The notes: generated by a model from the sequence alone, not told the origin. A stretch of 64,000 nucleotides of DNA from Xanthomonas rydalmerensis (GCF_033170385.1 NZ_CP126170.1:3930001-3994000); one strand, 5' to 3'. Shown: positions 10,024-21,407, counted from the stretch's first letter. Made by a program: numbers and translations.

Positions 10024-10336
10024 GCTGCATTGCCCGATGCAAGAGGCGGGACGCCGCTCCCGCAGCGTGTCGCTCGACACGGCGCATCGCCACCGTCATT
10101 CGCCCAGCGCCTGGGTGTTGCGTGATACCAGACCAGCCGCCACGATTCCCTAATTCCCATCACGTTGTGCATGGACGCATTTCACGCAATGCGATTCTCG
10201 CTGCGCTAAAGCGTTCACTCGTCTACAGAATCGACCGCACCTGCCGATGCTGTTTTGGCGTAGTTTGGGCGCGTCCGGAACGCGTGCCATGGCGGCCAAC
10301 CGGCCGATGGCGGAGACTGGTATAGGGGATTCACCG
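10024..10336. other. Intergenic region between the DUF2127 gene and the metalloprotease
   Basis: This 313-base gap holds no gene I can support. Just after the upstream stop are two short inverted repeats: TGCAT/ATGCA (10026-10041) and GCGGGA/TCCCGC (10046-10063, six-base stem). They could end the typA transcript but lack a T run. A short heptad-like copy (GATTCCCTAATTCCC, 10144-10158) recalls the dispersed repeat described elsewhere. No convincing promoter is visible before the metalloprotease. Confidence 0.5.
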
Positions 10337-12514
10337 ATGCGGTTCGCAGAAGCGATGGGATGGAGTGTGGCCGCACTGCTGTGCGCGGGCTTGAGTGCCT
10401 GTGGCGGTGCGATCGGCGACAAGGGCACCACAGCGTCCAACCGGACAAGGCAGCAGCCGACGGCCCTGGCTAATGGCACGGCCGCCACGGCAGCGGCCGC
10501 CGTACAGCACGCCGCCTTGTTCGACGCGAAAGACAGCGGCGCGCTGATCCGCTATACCAGCCGCACCCCGACCGGACACGACGGCGCGTTCGCCCTGTAC
10601 CCGATCACCGTCAGCGAGGCGCATGCCATCAAGGCCAGCGTCGACGGCACGATGACGTTGCCCACGCCCGATGGAAAGAACCTGCGGATCGGCTTCCTGA
10701 GCCGGCGCGACGCCAAGGGCGGCATCTGGACCTGGGTCGGCCGGGCGGACGGCCAACCGCTGGGCAACGAAACGGTCATCAGCTTCGGCAAGGACGCGGT
10801 GTTCGGGTCGCTGGGCACCATCGATGGCATGACCTACCAGCTCACCACGATCGAAGGAAAGCCTTACATCATGGCGGCGGCCAGCGCCGACCTGCATTCC
10901 GCCGGAAGCCGCACGGACGGGCGGCGCCTGGCCGATGCGGTCATCCACCTGCCCGCCGGCGACACCGCACAGGGCTACATCGCCGGGTACAGCAGCCTGG
11001 CGCAGGTCAACGCGCAGGCGGGCAGCACCTCGACCAACACGATCGACGTGTTGCTCGGCTATACGCCCGGCTATCGGGACTACCGCGGCGGCATCACGGC
11101 GATCGACACCGTGCTCACCAATCTGGTGGAGACGGCGAACCTGTCCTTCGCCAACGCCAACATCAATGTGCGCTATCGCTTGGTCGGGACCGTGCAGGTC
11201 AGCTACCCGGACAACACGTTGAACGACAACACCCTCGACGAACTCACCGGGGTCAGCCAGGCCACCGCCGCGGCGCTGGTGCCGCTGCACGACGCGCGCG
11301 ATCGCCTTGGCGCCGACATGGTTGGCCTGGTGCGACGCTTCAATGGTGCCCAGCAGAGCTGCGGTGTGGCCTGGCAATCCGGCGGCACCGATTCGCGCTG
11401 GGGATACGCGGTGATCTCCGACGGCGTGGACGGCGGTTACTACTGCACCCGTGGCACCCTCGCCCACGAGTTCGGCCATCTGCTCGGCTCCGGGCACCAG
11501 CACGAAACCGGCCAGGAGCCGGGCTTCAATTTCGGCCATCGCAGTGACGTGGGCAGCTTCCACACCACGATGGCCTACGCGATCAACGGGCAAAGCGAGA
11601 TTCTGGTGTACTCGTCGCCGTCGATCACCACCTGCAACGGGCAAGCCTGCGGCGTGCCGGACCAGGCCGACAATGCCCGTGCCTTCCTCACCACGGTGCC
11701 CAACGTCGTCCAGTACCGGCAGACCGTGGTGCCGCTGGATGATTCCAGTTCGCCCGGCCAGGTCATGGGCCCCTCCGGTAAATGCCTCGATGTCGCGGGT
11801 GGAGCGACCGGCAACGCCGCGGCCGTCCAGGTCTGGAGCTGCAACGGGTTCCGCCAGCAGAAGTGGTCGTTCCAGCGCGGCAGCCGCAGCCTGCGCGGGG
11901 AAGGCACCGACAAGGTCCTCGACATCAGCGGCGTGAGCCGCGCCAGTGGTGCACCGATCCAGCTCTATCAATCGCTGAACACGGAGAACCAGGGCTGGCA
12001 CTTCACCAGTTCCTCGCTCATCGCCACCGGCGGCAAGGTGTTGGACGTCGTGTCTGCCGGGTCCGGCAATGGCGCGCGACTCCAGCTCTGGGACAACCTC
12101 GGCGGCGCCAACCAGCGTTGGTCGTACATCCCCGCGACCGGCGAAATCCGGGTCTCGACCGGGCGCTGCCTGGACGTGGCGGAATTCGGCGTGACTACCG
12201 GGACGCCCGTACAGATCTGGGACTGCACCGGCACCAAGAACCAGATCTGGCAGCTCGGCAAGAACGGGTCGATCGTCGGCTATGGCGGCAACTGCCTGGA
12301 AGCGGTAAACCTGGCCCAGAACGGTACCGTCGTGCGCATGGCCGCCTGCACCGGCACGAGCGCGCAAGCTTGGCGGATCCGCGGCGAGATCCGCAGCGAC
12401 TTGAACGGCAAATGCCTGGACGACTCGGCCGGCGGCACCCGCAATGGCGCCATCGCGCAGATGTGGGAATGCCTGGGCAACGTCAATCAGCTCTGGGAAG
12501 TGCAACCCAACTGA
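10337..12514 (+). CDS. Lipoprotein zinc metalloprotease with ricin-type lectin domains, 725 aa
   Basis: This is a predicted surface or secreted protease. The signal peptide ends in lipobox LSAC (Cys22). The catalytic domain carries the zinc motif HEFGHLLGSGH (residues 377-387), the HExxHxxGxxH pattern of metzincin-type (reprolysin-like) peptidases. From about residue 475 to the end lie two beta-trefoil lectin domains, seen as six QxW-type repeats (VQVWSC, IQLYQS, LQLWDN, VQIWDC, VRMAAC, AQMWEC, each followed by W). They probably bind a glycan and bring the protease to its target. The ATG at 10337 has AGGGG nine bases upstream. A role in plant or microbial interaction is plausible but inferred. 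It ends at a strong hairpin. Confidence 0.88.
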   Translation: MRFAEAMGWSVAALLCAGLSACGGAIGDKGTTASNRTRQQPTALANGTAATAAAAVQHAALFDAKDSGALIRYTSRTPTGHDGAFALYPITVSEAHAIKASVDGTMTLPTPDGKNLRIGFLSRRDAKGGIWTWVGRADGQPLGNETVISFGKDAVFGSLGTIDGMTYQLTTIEGKPYIMAAASADLHSAGSRTDGRRLADAVIHLPAGDTAQGYIAGYSSLAQVNAQAGSTSTNTIDVLLGYTPGYRDYRGGITAIDTVLTNLVETANLSFANANINVRYRLVGTVQVSYPDNTLNDNTLDELTGVSQATAAALVPLHDARDRLGADMVGLVRRFNGAQQSCGVAWQSGGTDSRWGYAVISDGVDGGYYCTRGTLAHEFGHLLGSGHQHETGQEPGFNFGHRSDVGSFHTTMAYAINGQSEILVYSSPSITTCNGQACGVPDQADNARAFLTTVPNVVQYRQTVVPLDDSSSPGQVMGPSGKCLDVAGGATGNAAAVQVWSCNGFRQQKWSFQRGSRSLRGEGTDKVLDISGVSRASGAPIQLYQSLNTENQGWHFTSSSLIATGGKVLDVVSAGSGNGARLQLWDNLGGANQRWSYIPATGEIRVSTGRCLDVAEFGVTTGTPVQIWDCTGTKNQIWQLGKNGSIVGYGGNCLEAVNLAQNGTVVRMAACTGTSAQAWRIRGEIRSDLNGKCLDDSAGGTRNGAIAQMWECLGNVNQLWEVQPN

Positions 12515-12542
12515 CGTGATCGCCGGATAGGCCAAGCCGTCG

Positions 12543-12578
12543 CCGGCAGAGCACGTCCCCGGCGACGTGCTCTGCCGG
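12543..12578. terminator. Bidirectional hairpin between convergent genes
   Basis: A perfect 15-base inverted repeat (CCGGCAGAGCACGTC facing GACGTGCTCTGCCGG, six-base loop) lies between the convergent metalloprotease and mechanosensitive channel genes. Its place and stability suit a terminator for both strands, although neither side has a T run. Confidence 0.7.
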
Positions 12579-12598
12579 GAACGTGCGCGCGGTGCTGC

Positions 12599-13756
12599 TT
12601 ACCCAGCGCCGCGCTGAACGGCAGAAGCGCTGGCACCCGCCCCATCCTCCGCACCGGGCGAACGCATCGCATCGGAGTCGCTGGCGCGTATCGGCGGATG
12701 CGACAGCCGCACCGGCTCCGGCGCCACTTCGGCGCGCAGCAGCGGCAAGGCGTAAGGGTGCTCGCGCACCAGGAAGTCCAGCATGCGTTCGCGCACGATG
12801 CAGCGCAGGTCGAAGGCATCGCCGGAGTTGCGCGCGCTGACCAGCAGGCGCACCTGGATCGTGCGCTCGCTGGTATCGGTCACCTGGGTCACGCAAACCC
12901 GCCCGTCCCATAGCGGCTCGCTCTTGCAGATCCGCTCCAGCTCGGCGCGCACCTGCGCGATCGGCGTGCGGTAGTCCAGCCACAGGAACGCGGTCCCGAG
13001 CAGGTCGGCGCTGCTGCGCGTCCAGTTCTGGAACGGGTTCTCGATGAACCAGGTCAGCGGTACCACCATGCGCCGCTCGTCCCAGATCCGCACCACCACA
13101 TAGGAACTGCCGATCTCCTCGATGCGGCCCCACTCGCCTTCGACGATGACCACGTCGTCGAGCCGGATCGGCTGGGTCAGCGCGATCTGCAGGCCGGCGA
13201 TCAGGTTGCCGAACACCGGCTTGGCGGCGATACCGGCAACCAGGCCGATGATGCCGGCCGAGGCCAGCAAGGTGGTGCCGATCTGCCGCACCGCCGGGAA
13301 GGTCAGCAGGACGATCGAGGTGCCCAACAGGATGATCGTGCCCATCACCACCCGCGCCAGCACCCGCGTCTGGGTCTGCACGCGGCGCGCGGTGAGATTG
13401 TCCGCCACCTCGATCGGATGGCTGCGCAGGATCGCCGTTTCCAGCGCCGCCACGCCGCGCACCAGCAACCAGGTCACGCAACCGATCATGCCGATGTGCA
13501 GCAGGTGCTGCAGGTCGGTCAGCGCCTTCTCGTCCAGCGGCGTGGATTCGAGCGCGAAGCTGAGCATCAGCATCGGCAGCAGGAAGGCGACCGGCACGCT
13601 GACCACGCGCACGATGCGCGCACGCCGGTAGTCGCGGCCGCGCATGCGCTGGGCGATGCGCAACAGCAGCCACCAGGCCAGGAAGCCGAGAATCAATGCG
13701 GCGCCGATCGGCACCGTGTAGGCACGCCAGGGCACCCAGTGAAGATCGAGGGTCAA
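12599..13756 (-). CDS. MscS family mechanosensitive channel, 385 aa
   Basis: This inner-membrane channel likely opens under membrane tension to release solutes. Hydrophobic helices lie at the N-terminus (VPIGAALILGFLAWWLLL), then near VVSVPVAFLLPMLMLSF, IGMIGCVTWLLVRGV and VVMGTIILLGTSIVLLTF. The pore-lining helix and beta domain follow: LASAGIIGLVAGIAAKPVFG and then PIRLDDVVIVEGEWGRIEEI, the family hallmark. The best start is a TTG at 13756, with AAAGGAG six bases upstream; an open frame continues upstream of it but is arginine-rich and unlike a protein. The gene is convergent with the metalloprotease. Confidence 0.88.
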   Translation of the reverse strand: MTLDLHWVPWRAYTVPIGAALILGFLAWWLLLRIAQRMRGRDYRRARIVRVVSVPVAFLLPMLMLSFALESTPLDEKALTDLQHLLHIGMIGCVTWLLVRGVAALETAILRSHPIEVADNLTARRVQTQTRVLARVVMGTIILLGTSIVLLTFPAVRQIGTTLLASAGIIGLVAGIAAKPVFGNLIAGLQIALTQPIRLDDVVIVEGEWGRIEEIGSSYVVVRIWDERRMVVPLTWFIENPFQNWTRSSADLLGTAFLWLDYRTPIAQVRAELERICKSEPLWDGRVCVTQVTDTSERTIQVRLLVSARNSGDAFDLRCIVRERMLDFLVREHPYALPLLRAEVAPEPVRLSHPPIRASDSDAMRSPGAEDGAGASASAVQRGAG

Positions 13757-14024
13757 GTTGCGCTCCTTTGTTGGGGGGAGGAGTCGCGACAGTCTGGCAG
13801 TGCGGGGATTAGCGCGATGTCGAGCACGCACGGTGCGGCGCCGGGCAATGGCAGCCGCAGCAGGCGTCGGCGCGTGTGCGCACAATTCTGCGAAACGGGT
13901 TGTCAGTTGCAGCGAGACGCCGCCACGCGCAGTGCATGCAGATGCAATGGCCCCGCACAGGTCCGTGCCCAGCGCCAGCGCAGCACCGACGCGCATACTG
14001 CGCGACGGCGCATGACGCCAACGA

Positions 14025-15419
<1,395 letters not shown>

Positions 15420-15619
15420 GAAAGGACTCCTTGGCAGTGTGCGATGTTCGCAGAGCCGGGGCGCGCCGCATAGCGCCGCACGCCGGTCATGTCGGCAGCG
15501 CCGCGACATGAATGGCAAGCAACACCGCGACGCCACCATGACTTCCGGCCTACGCCGGCGTTTTTGCGAAAGCACACTGTTATTAAGTAACAATTCCTTT
15601 CCCTTTGGTCCGCCTTGCC

Positions 15620-17761
15620 ATGACACGTCGCCCCCTCTCCTCCGCCATCGCCCTGGTCCTGCTGGTCGCCCCCGGCCTTGCCCTCGCCGCAGACGCCGCC
15701 GCCGACAACACCGCTGCCACCGAACCGACCGTCGATCTCGATCCGGTCACCGTCACCGCCAAGCTGGAAGCCGCGCGCAACGCGCTGTCGCCGGACATCG
15801 GCAGCAGCCAGTACGCGATCACCGCCGAGGACATCGCCCGCCTGCCGCTGGGCGCCTCCACCCCGCTCAACCAGGTGCTGCTGCAGGCGCCGGGCGTGGT
15901 CCAGGATTCCTACGGCGGCATCCATGTGCGCGGCGACCACGCCAATCTGCAGTACCGCATCAACGGCGTGATGATTCCCGAATCCATCTCCGGCTTCGGC
16001 CAGACCCTGGACCCGCGCACGATCAAGAACATCCGCCTGCTCGACGGCGCGCTGCCGGCGCAGTTCGGCGACCGCACCGCGGCGGTGGTCGACATCACCA
16101 CCAAGAACGGCGTGGAACTGGGCAACGGCGGCAGCGTCGGCATCACCGGCGGCTCCTACGGCACGCTCAATCCCAACGCCTCGTGGTGGGGCAGCGACGG
16201 CCGCTTCAGCTGGTTCGCCAGCGGCAACTACCTGCAGAACCGCATCGGCATGGAGAACCCGACCGACAGCGACAACCCGATCCACGACAAGACCCACCAA
16301 GGCAAGGGCTTCGCCGACCTCAGCTACCTGCTGAACGAGAACACCCGGCTCAGCCTGCTGGTCGGCTACGCCAACAACCGCTTCCAGATCCCCAACAATC
16401 CGGGGCAGACGCCGGCGTTCACCTATCTGGGCAACAACAGCTTCGATTCCGCGCAGCTCGACGAGAACCAGCGCGAGAACACCCGCTTCGGCACCCTGGT
16501 GCTGCAGGGCGCGCTCGGCGACACCAGCTACCAGCTGTCGGCCGGCCAGCGCTACAGCAGCGTCGCGTTCTCCCCGGACATCGCCGGCGACCTGATCTTC
16601 AACGGCGTCGCTTCGCAGGTGCAGCGCGCCAACCGCGCCAGCACCCTGCAGGCCGACTTCTCCACGCCGTGGGGCAGCACCCACACCTTGCGCTACGGCG
16701 TGTACGGCAACTTCGAACACGCCAACGCCAGCAACAACGCCTACGTGTTCCCGGCCAACGACGACGGCAGCCAGAGCAGCGACGTGCCGCTGTTCATCCC
16801 CGACGGCAGCCGCTTCCACGCCAGCACCTACGCGGTGTACCTGCAGGACGAATGGCAGCCGAGCGATGCCTGGACCATCAACTACGGCGTGCGCGGCGAT
16901 CGCTACAAGGCCTTCGGTACCACCGAGGGCCAGCTCAGCCCGCGCCTGGGCGTGGTCTGGCATGCCAGCGACAGCACCACCCTGCACGCCGGCTATGCGC
17001 GCTACTTCACCCCGCCGGCCACCGAGCTGATCTCCACCAGCGACATCGCCCTGTACGACGGCACCACCAACCAGCAGTCGGCGGCGGGCGGCCCGACCAA
17101 GCCGCTGAGCGAGCGCAGCGACTACTACGACCTGGGCATCTCGCAGATGGTCGGCGACCACCTGACCCTCGGCCTGGACACCTACTACCGCAAGGCCGAC
17201 CGCCTGCAGGACGAAGGCCAGTTCGGCGCCGCCTACGTCTACTCCACCTTCAACTACCGCTACGGCCGCATTCGCGGCGCAGAGTTCAGCGCCGACTACA
17301 GCAACGGCCCCATCAACGCCTACTTCAACGCGGCCTACAGCAAGGCCATGGGCAAGCAGGTAATGACCAGCCTGTACAACTTCGACCCGGATGCGCTGGC
17401 CTACGCCAACGATCACTGGATCCACCTGGACCACGACCAGAAGCTGACCTCCTCCGGCGGCATCAACTACGCCCTGGCCGAGGACAGCCACGTCGGCGCC
17501 GACTACCTGTTCGGCAGCGGCCTGCGCACCGACGCCAACGGCGTGCCCAACGGCGGCGAGCTGCCGGCGTACTTCCAGCTCAACCTCAGCGCCGGCCATG
17601 ACTTCGCCTTGGCCAGCAGCCACCCGCTGCACGCGCAGCTGGCCGTGCTCAACGTGCTCGACCGCCACTACCAGTTGCGCGACGGCGGCGGCATCGGCGT
17701 GTTCGCGCCGCAGTGGGCGCCGCGCCGTGGCGTCTACCTGAGCCTGCAGCAGGACTTCTGA
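15620..17761 (+). CDS. TonB-dependent outer-membrane receptor, 713 aa
   Basis: This gated outer-membrane channel would take up a scarce substrate using energy from TonB. The signal peptide ends near GLALA. A TonB-box-like VDLDPVTVTA precedes the plug (about residues 50-150: SSQYAITAEDIARLPLG, then VHVRGDHANLQYRINGV-type sequence and LPAQFGDRTAAVVDITTK). The beta-barrel runs to a terminal phenylalanine (SLQQDF), as expected for outer-membrane insertion. At about 710 residues it is medium-sized. The substrate is not evident. The ATG at 15620 lacks a clear ribosome binding site. Confidence 0.93.
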   Translation: MTRRPLSSAIALVLLVAPGLALAADAAADNTAATEPTVDLDPVTVTAKLEAARNALSPDIGSSQYAITAEDIARLPLGASTPLNQVLLQAPGVVQDSYGGIHVRGDHANLQYRINGVMIPESISGFGQTLDPRTIKNIRLLDGALPAQFGDRTAAVVDITTKNGVELGNGGSVGITGGSYGTLNPNASWWGSDGRFSWFASGNYLQNRIGMENPTDSDNPIHDKTHQGKGFADLSYLLNENTRLSLLVGYANNRFQIPNNPGQTPAFTYLGNNSFDSAQLDENQRENTRFGTLVLQGALGDTSYQLSAGQRYSSVAFSPDIAGDLIFNGVASQVQRANRASTLQADFSTPWGSTHTLRYGVYGNFEHANASNNAYVFPANDDGSQSSDVPLFIPDGSRFHASTYAVYLQDEWQPSDAWTINYGVRGDRYKAFGTTEGQLSPRLGVVWHASDSTTLHAGYARYFTPPATELISTSDIALYDGTTNQQSAAGGPTKPLSERSDYYDLGISQMVGDHLTLGLDTYYRKADRLQDEGQFGAAYVYSTFNYRYGRIRGAEFSADYSNGPINAYFNAAYSKAMGKQVMTSLYNFDPDALAYANDHWIHLDHDQKLTSSGGINYALAEDSHVGADYLFGSGLRTDANGVPNGGELPAYFQLNLSAGHDFALASSHPLHAQLAVLNVLDRHYQLRDGGGIGVFAPQWAPRRGVYLSLQQDF

Positions 17762-17998
17762 GCAGGCGCGGCGATCGCCTGCGGCGTGCCACCCGGCGCA
17801 CCGCAGGCCTCGCGCCGCAAGACGTGACGGGTCCGGCTTTTGCCGCGGCCCGTCCGGCACCACAGCGAAGCCGCACGCCGCGTCGTGGCCGTGGCTTCGC
17901 CCCCGCCCGAGGGAGGCGTCCCATCACGTCATCCCCCCCGTGCTCCGGACCGCCGCCACGACGCGTTGCCATGCATCCCGTCCAGGCAGGTCTCGCGC

Positions 17999-18889
17999 AT
18001 GCTCAAACATCTGTTCGCCACCATCGTCGCGGCCACCATTCTCGCCATCGCCGCACCGTCGACGGCACACGCCGAAAGCGTCACCGACTTCCGAATGCCG
18101 GTCGTCGTGCAAGGGGTCGACTACGATCTCGCCGCCCGCGTGTATCGCCCCGCGGGCCCCGGCCCATTTCCGCTGATCATCATCCATCACGGCACTCCGG
18201 CGGACAAGCGCAAGCTGGCCGACACCCGCCTCGGTTTCGCCCGCGCCGCGCGCTGGTTCGCCGCCCGTGGCTACATGGTGGTGCTCGCCTTACGGCCTGG
18301 CTACGGCAGTTCAAGCGGCACCTATCTGGAAGGCGCCGGCAACTGCCACGATGCCGATTTCGTCGTCGCCGGGCGCAAGATCGCCGCGGCCGAAACGGCG
18401 ATCGTCGACGCCGCCGCACGCCTTCCCGGCGTGGACCCGCAGCGCATCGTGGTGGTCGGCCAGTCCGCCGGCGGCCTCGGCGCGGTGGCCCTGGCCGATG
18501 CGCCGCCGCCGGGCGTGCGTGGCGTCATCAGCTTCGCCGGCGGGCGCGGCAGCAATGGCAAGGAGGTCATCTGCGCCGGCGAGGACCGCCTGGTCGAAGC
18601 AGAAAAGACCCTCGGCGCGGCCAACACACTGCCGCAGCTTTGGCTGTACGCCGCGAACGATCACTTCTTTCGGCGCGAACTGGCGCACCGCATGTATGCG
18701 GCCTACCGCGCCGGCTCGACGCCGCCGGTGACCTTCGCCGATCTGCCGCCCTTCGGCGACGATGGCCACAAGACCTTCGCCCAGGCCGATCCGTCGGTGT
18801 GGGCCAGGCCGGTGGCAGCGTTCCTGGCCCAGGTCATCCCGCAGGCTACAAGCGCGCAGGCGCTGCCACAGGCCAGCGCGGCGCATTGA
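17999..18889 (+). CDS. Secreted alpha/beta hydrolase, 296 aa
   Basis: This predicted periplasmic or extracellular hydrolase has a signal peptide ending at STAHA. The alpha/beta-hydrolase core shows the oxyanion region IIIHHGTPA, the nucleophile elbow GQSAGG (Ser156), the acid in YAANDHFF (Asp221) and the histidine in DDGHKTF (His257). The pattern is near dienelactone-hydrolase or acyl-peptidase-like enzymes; the substrate is unknown. The start was placed at the ATG just before the signal peptide, since the upstream open frame is proline- and arginine-rich. It is separated from the receptor by 237 bases with no recognisable signal, so a common transcript is uncertain. Confidence 0.88.
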   Translation: MLKHLFATIVAATILAIAAPSTAHAESVTDFRMPVVVQGVDYDLAARVYRPAGPGPFPLIIIHHGTPADKRKLADTRLGFARAARWFAARGYMVVLALRPGYGSSSGTYLEGAGNCHDADFVVAGRKIAAAETAIVDAAARLPGVDPQRIVVVGQSAGGLGAVALADAPPPGVRGVISFAGGRGSNGKEVICAGEDRLVEAEKTLGAANTLPQLWLYAANDHFFRRELAHRMYAAYRAGSTPPVTFADLPPFGDDGHKTFAQADPSVWARPVAAFLAQVIPQATSAQALPQASAAH

Positions 18890-19064
18890 GGCAGGCAGGC
18901 GAGAGAGCGGATCGCCAATCGCGGGCAACACAGCAGGATGTTGCCCAATCGGATGGACAACGTCGTGGCGCGGCGGCGTGTGTCCGCTCTGCCCATCTCG
19001 GCGTCAAGCAGCTCTGACGCCAGGCGCCATAAGGATGAGCGATCAGCGCACAGCAGGGGAACCG

Positions 19065-19577
19065 TCAGATCAGCGTGCGTCGCCGGCTCTTGAAGCCCGC
19101 ATACAGCGCGAACACCGCCAGCAGCACGAAGCAGATCAGGCACCACATCGGCATCGACAGGCCCAGGAAGCGCCAGTCGATGTTGCCGCAGTCGCCGGTA
19201 CCGGTCAGCACCCGGCGCAGCACCTCGAACGGCCCCATGGTCTCGCGCAGGAAGCTCAGCGGCGGGCCGCAGGACGCCATCGGGTCCGGGAACAGCTGCA
19301 CCGAGACGTGCTTGGTGGAGATGCCGGCGCCCACCATCGCGGCCAGGAACGCCAGGACGCCGTAGAGCTTGCGCCCGCCAGCGCTGCGCGGCCCGTGCAG
19401 GGCGCCGAGTAGGAACAGCACGCCCAGCGCCGCGAACGCGATGCGCTGGAAGATGCACAGCGGGCACGGCTCGATGCCCAGCCGGTATTGCACGAAAATC
19501 GCATAGCCCAGCAAGCCGGCGCAGATCAGAAAGCCGAGCAGGAACTGCGCGCGGAAACCCCAGCGTAACGGATTCAT
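19065..19577 (-). CDS. dsbB: Disulfide bond formation protein B, 170 aa
   Basis: This inner-membrane protein reoxidises DsbA and passes electrons to quinone. Four membrane helices are visible. The first cysteine pair is in EPCPLCIFQR (Cys38, Cys41) and the second pair is split in the periplasmic loop as DPMASCGP (Cys103) and GTGDCGNIDW (Cys130). All four catalytic cysteines are present. I set the start at the ATG 19577 (MNPLRWGF); upstream in-frame residues look unlike a membrane N-terminus. No DsbA gene is nearby in the window. Confidence 0.95.
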   Translation of the reverse strand: MNPLRWGFRAQFLLGFLICAGLLGYAIFVQYRLGIEPCPLCIFQRIAFAALGVLFLLGALHGPRSAGGRKLYGVLAFLAAMVGAGISTKHVSVQLFPDPMASCGPPLSFLRETMGPFEVLRRVLTGTGDCGNIDWRFLGLSMPMWCLICFVLLAVFALYAGFKSRRRTLI

Positions 19578-19685
19578 CGGACTCGAACTCGCATCGACGA
19601 TCCGCGCATTATCCGCGATCGTGCGCCCCATCACCATGTGTCATGGCGCTGTTGGTCGCCCTCGCCCGCACGGCGAGCATGCTCT

Positions 19686-19715
19686 CCCAATCCCCAATCG
19701 CGACTCCCCAATCCC
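19686..19715. repeat. GGGATT-family intergenic repeat, single arm
   Basis: Three AATCCC-type units (CCCAATCCCCAATCG, then CCCCAATCCC) lie between dsbB and the rplQ terminator. Only one orientation is present, so this copy would not form a hairpin by itself. It matches the arms of the other copies in this window. Confidence 0.65.
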
Positions 19716-19727
19716 GGCCCCAACAAC

Positions 19728-19752
19728 AAAAAAGCCCGGACATGCCGGGCTT
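19728..19752 (-). terminator. Intrinsic terminator of the alpha operon
   Basis: On the minus strand an eight-base stem (AAGCCCGG/CCGGGCTT) with a five-base loop is followed by six T residues, 25-50 bases beyond the rplQ stop codon. This is a standard Rho-independent terminator for the end of the long ribosomal protein transcript. Confidence 0.9.
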
Positions 19753-19776
19753 CTTGCTGCTGCAGACGCGAACCGA

Positions 19777-20160
19777 TTACTCGGCCACTTCCTCGGCCAC
19801 GGCCGGGCGATCGACCAGTTCGACGTACGCCATCGGCGCATTGTCGCCGGCGCGGAAGCCGCACTTGAGGATGCGCAGGTAGCCGCCCGGGCGCGCCTGG
19901 TAGCGCGGGCCCAGCGTGGTGAACAGGGTGCCGACCGCTTCCTTGTCGCGCAGGCGGGCGAACGCCAGGCGGCGGTTGGCGACGTTGTCGACCTTGGCCA
20001 GGGTGATCAGCGGCTCGGCGACGCGGCGCAGTTCCTTGGCCTTCGGCAGGGTGGTCTTGATCAGTTCGTGCTTGATCAGCGACGCCGCCATGTTCTTGAA
20101 CATCGCTTCGCGGTGCGCGCTGGTGCGGCTGAACTTGCGGCCGGATTTCTGGTGACGCAT
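19777..20160 (-). CDS. rplQ: 50S ribosomal protein L17
   Basis: This large-subunit protein lies near the peptide exit tunnel. The 127-residue sequence begins [20 protein letters not shown], the usual L17 N-terminus, and ends with a short acidic tail (AVAEEVAE). It is the last gene of the alpha operon, 197 bases after rpoA, and is followed by an intrinsic terminator. Confidence 0.98.
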   Translation of the reverse strand: MRHQKSGRKFSRTSAHREAMFKNMAASLIKHELIKTTLPKAKELRRVAEPLITLAKVDNVANRRLAFARLRDKEAVGTLFTTLGPRYQARPGGYLRILKCGFRAGDNAPMAYVELVDRPAVAEEVAE

Positions 20161-20357
20161 GGGTTGGGATTCCTATGAAAGAGTGTGACTGTTGGAGATC
20201 GCTGTCGCCGTCGTGGCGTTGAAAGTGGACTGCGGATGGTCCTTGCCGGCCGTCCCTGACCGGGCGACGCCGCGGGCTTTGACCCGTCGACGTGGTGGTG
20301 CGGATGAAGCGAACGACATGCGGCCGATGCCTTGCGGCACCGGCCGGATGCGCAAAC

Positions 20358-21356
20358 TCAGCCGAGCATGCCGTGCTGGGCGACGCCGGCCGGCGGCCAG
20401 TTCTCCAGCTTCATGCCGAGCGACAGGCCACGCTGGGCCAGCACTTCCTTGATCTCGGTGAGCGACTTCTTGCCCAGGTTCGGGGTCTTGAGCAGCTCGA
20501 CTTCGGTCTTCTGGATCAGATCGCCGATGTAGTAGATGCTCTCGGCCTTCAGGCAGTTGGCCGAACGCACGGTCAGTTCCAGATCGTCGATCGGACGCAG
20601 CAGCACCGGATCCACGCCATTGCTGGCCGGCTTGGCCGCGCCACGGTCGCGATGGGTGAAGTCGCCGAACACCGACAGCTGGTCGCTGAGGATGTCGGCG
20701 GCGGTGCGCACGGCTTCCTCGGCATCGATCGTGCCGTTGGTTTCGATGTCCAGGACCAGCTTGTCCAGGTCGGTACGCTGCTCGACGCGGGCCGATTCGA
20801 CCGCGTAGGCGACGCGGCGCACCGGCGAGAACGAGGCGTCCAGGACCAGGCGACCGATGGTGCGGGTCTCTTCGTCCGGACGGCGACGCGCGGCGGCCGG
20901 CTGGTAGCCGAAGCCACGCTCGATCTTCAGACGCATGTTGATCGCCGTGTCCTTGGTCAGGTGGCAGATCACGTGTTCGTTGTTGAGGATCTCGACGTTG
21001 TGGTCGGTCTTGATGTCGGCGGCAGTGACCGTGCCCGGACCCTGCTTGGACAGCGACAGCGTGGCGCTGTCACCGGTATGCATGCGGATGGCCACGTCCT
21101 TGAGGTTCAGCAGGACTTCCAGCACGTCCTCCTGCAGCCCTTCGACCGTGGTGTACTCGTGCAGCACGCCGTCGATCTCGACTTCGGTGATCGCGAAGCC
21201 GGGAATCGAGGACAGCAGCACGCGACGCAGGGCATTGCCCAGCGTATGCCCATACCCGCGCTCCAAGGGCTCGATCACGACCTTGGCGCGGTTGTCGGTA
21301 AGGCGTTCGATCTGCGGCCCACGGGGGCGCAGAACCTGGTTGGCGGTAACCGTCAT
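20358..21356 (-). CDS. rpoA: RNA polymerase alpha subunit
   Basis: The 332-residue alpha subunit has an N-terminal assembly and dimerisation domain ([21 protein letters not shown]) and a C-terminal domain that contacts UP elements and activators ([20 protein letters not shown] and [14 protein letters not shown]). It lies 51 bases after rpsD in the alpha operon, the usual position, so its level is tied to the ribosomal proteins. The 197-base gap to rplQ holds no gene or clear signal. Confidence 0.99.
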   Translation of the reverse strand: MTVTANQVLRPRGPQIERLTDNRAKVVIEPLERGYGHTLGNALRRVLLSSIPGFAITEVEIDGVLHEYTTVEGLQEDVLEVLLNLKDVAIRMHTGDSATLSLSKQGPGTVTAADIKTDHNVEILNNEHVICHLTKDTAINMRLKIERGFGYQPAAARRRPDEETRTIGRLVLDASFSPVRRVAYAVESARVEQRTDLDKLVLDIETNGTIDAEEAVRTAADILSDQLSVFGDFTHRDRGAAKPASNGVDPVLLRPIDDLELTVRSANCLKAESIYYIGDLIQKTEVELLKTPNLGKKSLTEIKEVLAQRGLSLGMKLENWPPAGVAQHGMLG

Positions 21357-21407
21357 GTTGCGGGTTCTCCTGACGAGCCTCCGTGGACCGGAGGCTCTCC
21401 GATGTGA

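Noticed and set aside
15545..15565. Short stem CCGGC/GCCGG followed by TTTTT before the TonB-dependent receptor
   Set aside because: The stem has only five pairs and no plus-strand gene lies upstream that it could terminate.
20173..20355. A 60-codon minus-strand frame between rpoA and rplQ
   Set aside because: The composition is unlike a protein, there is no binding site, and the gap is otherwise ordinary.
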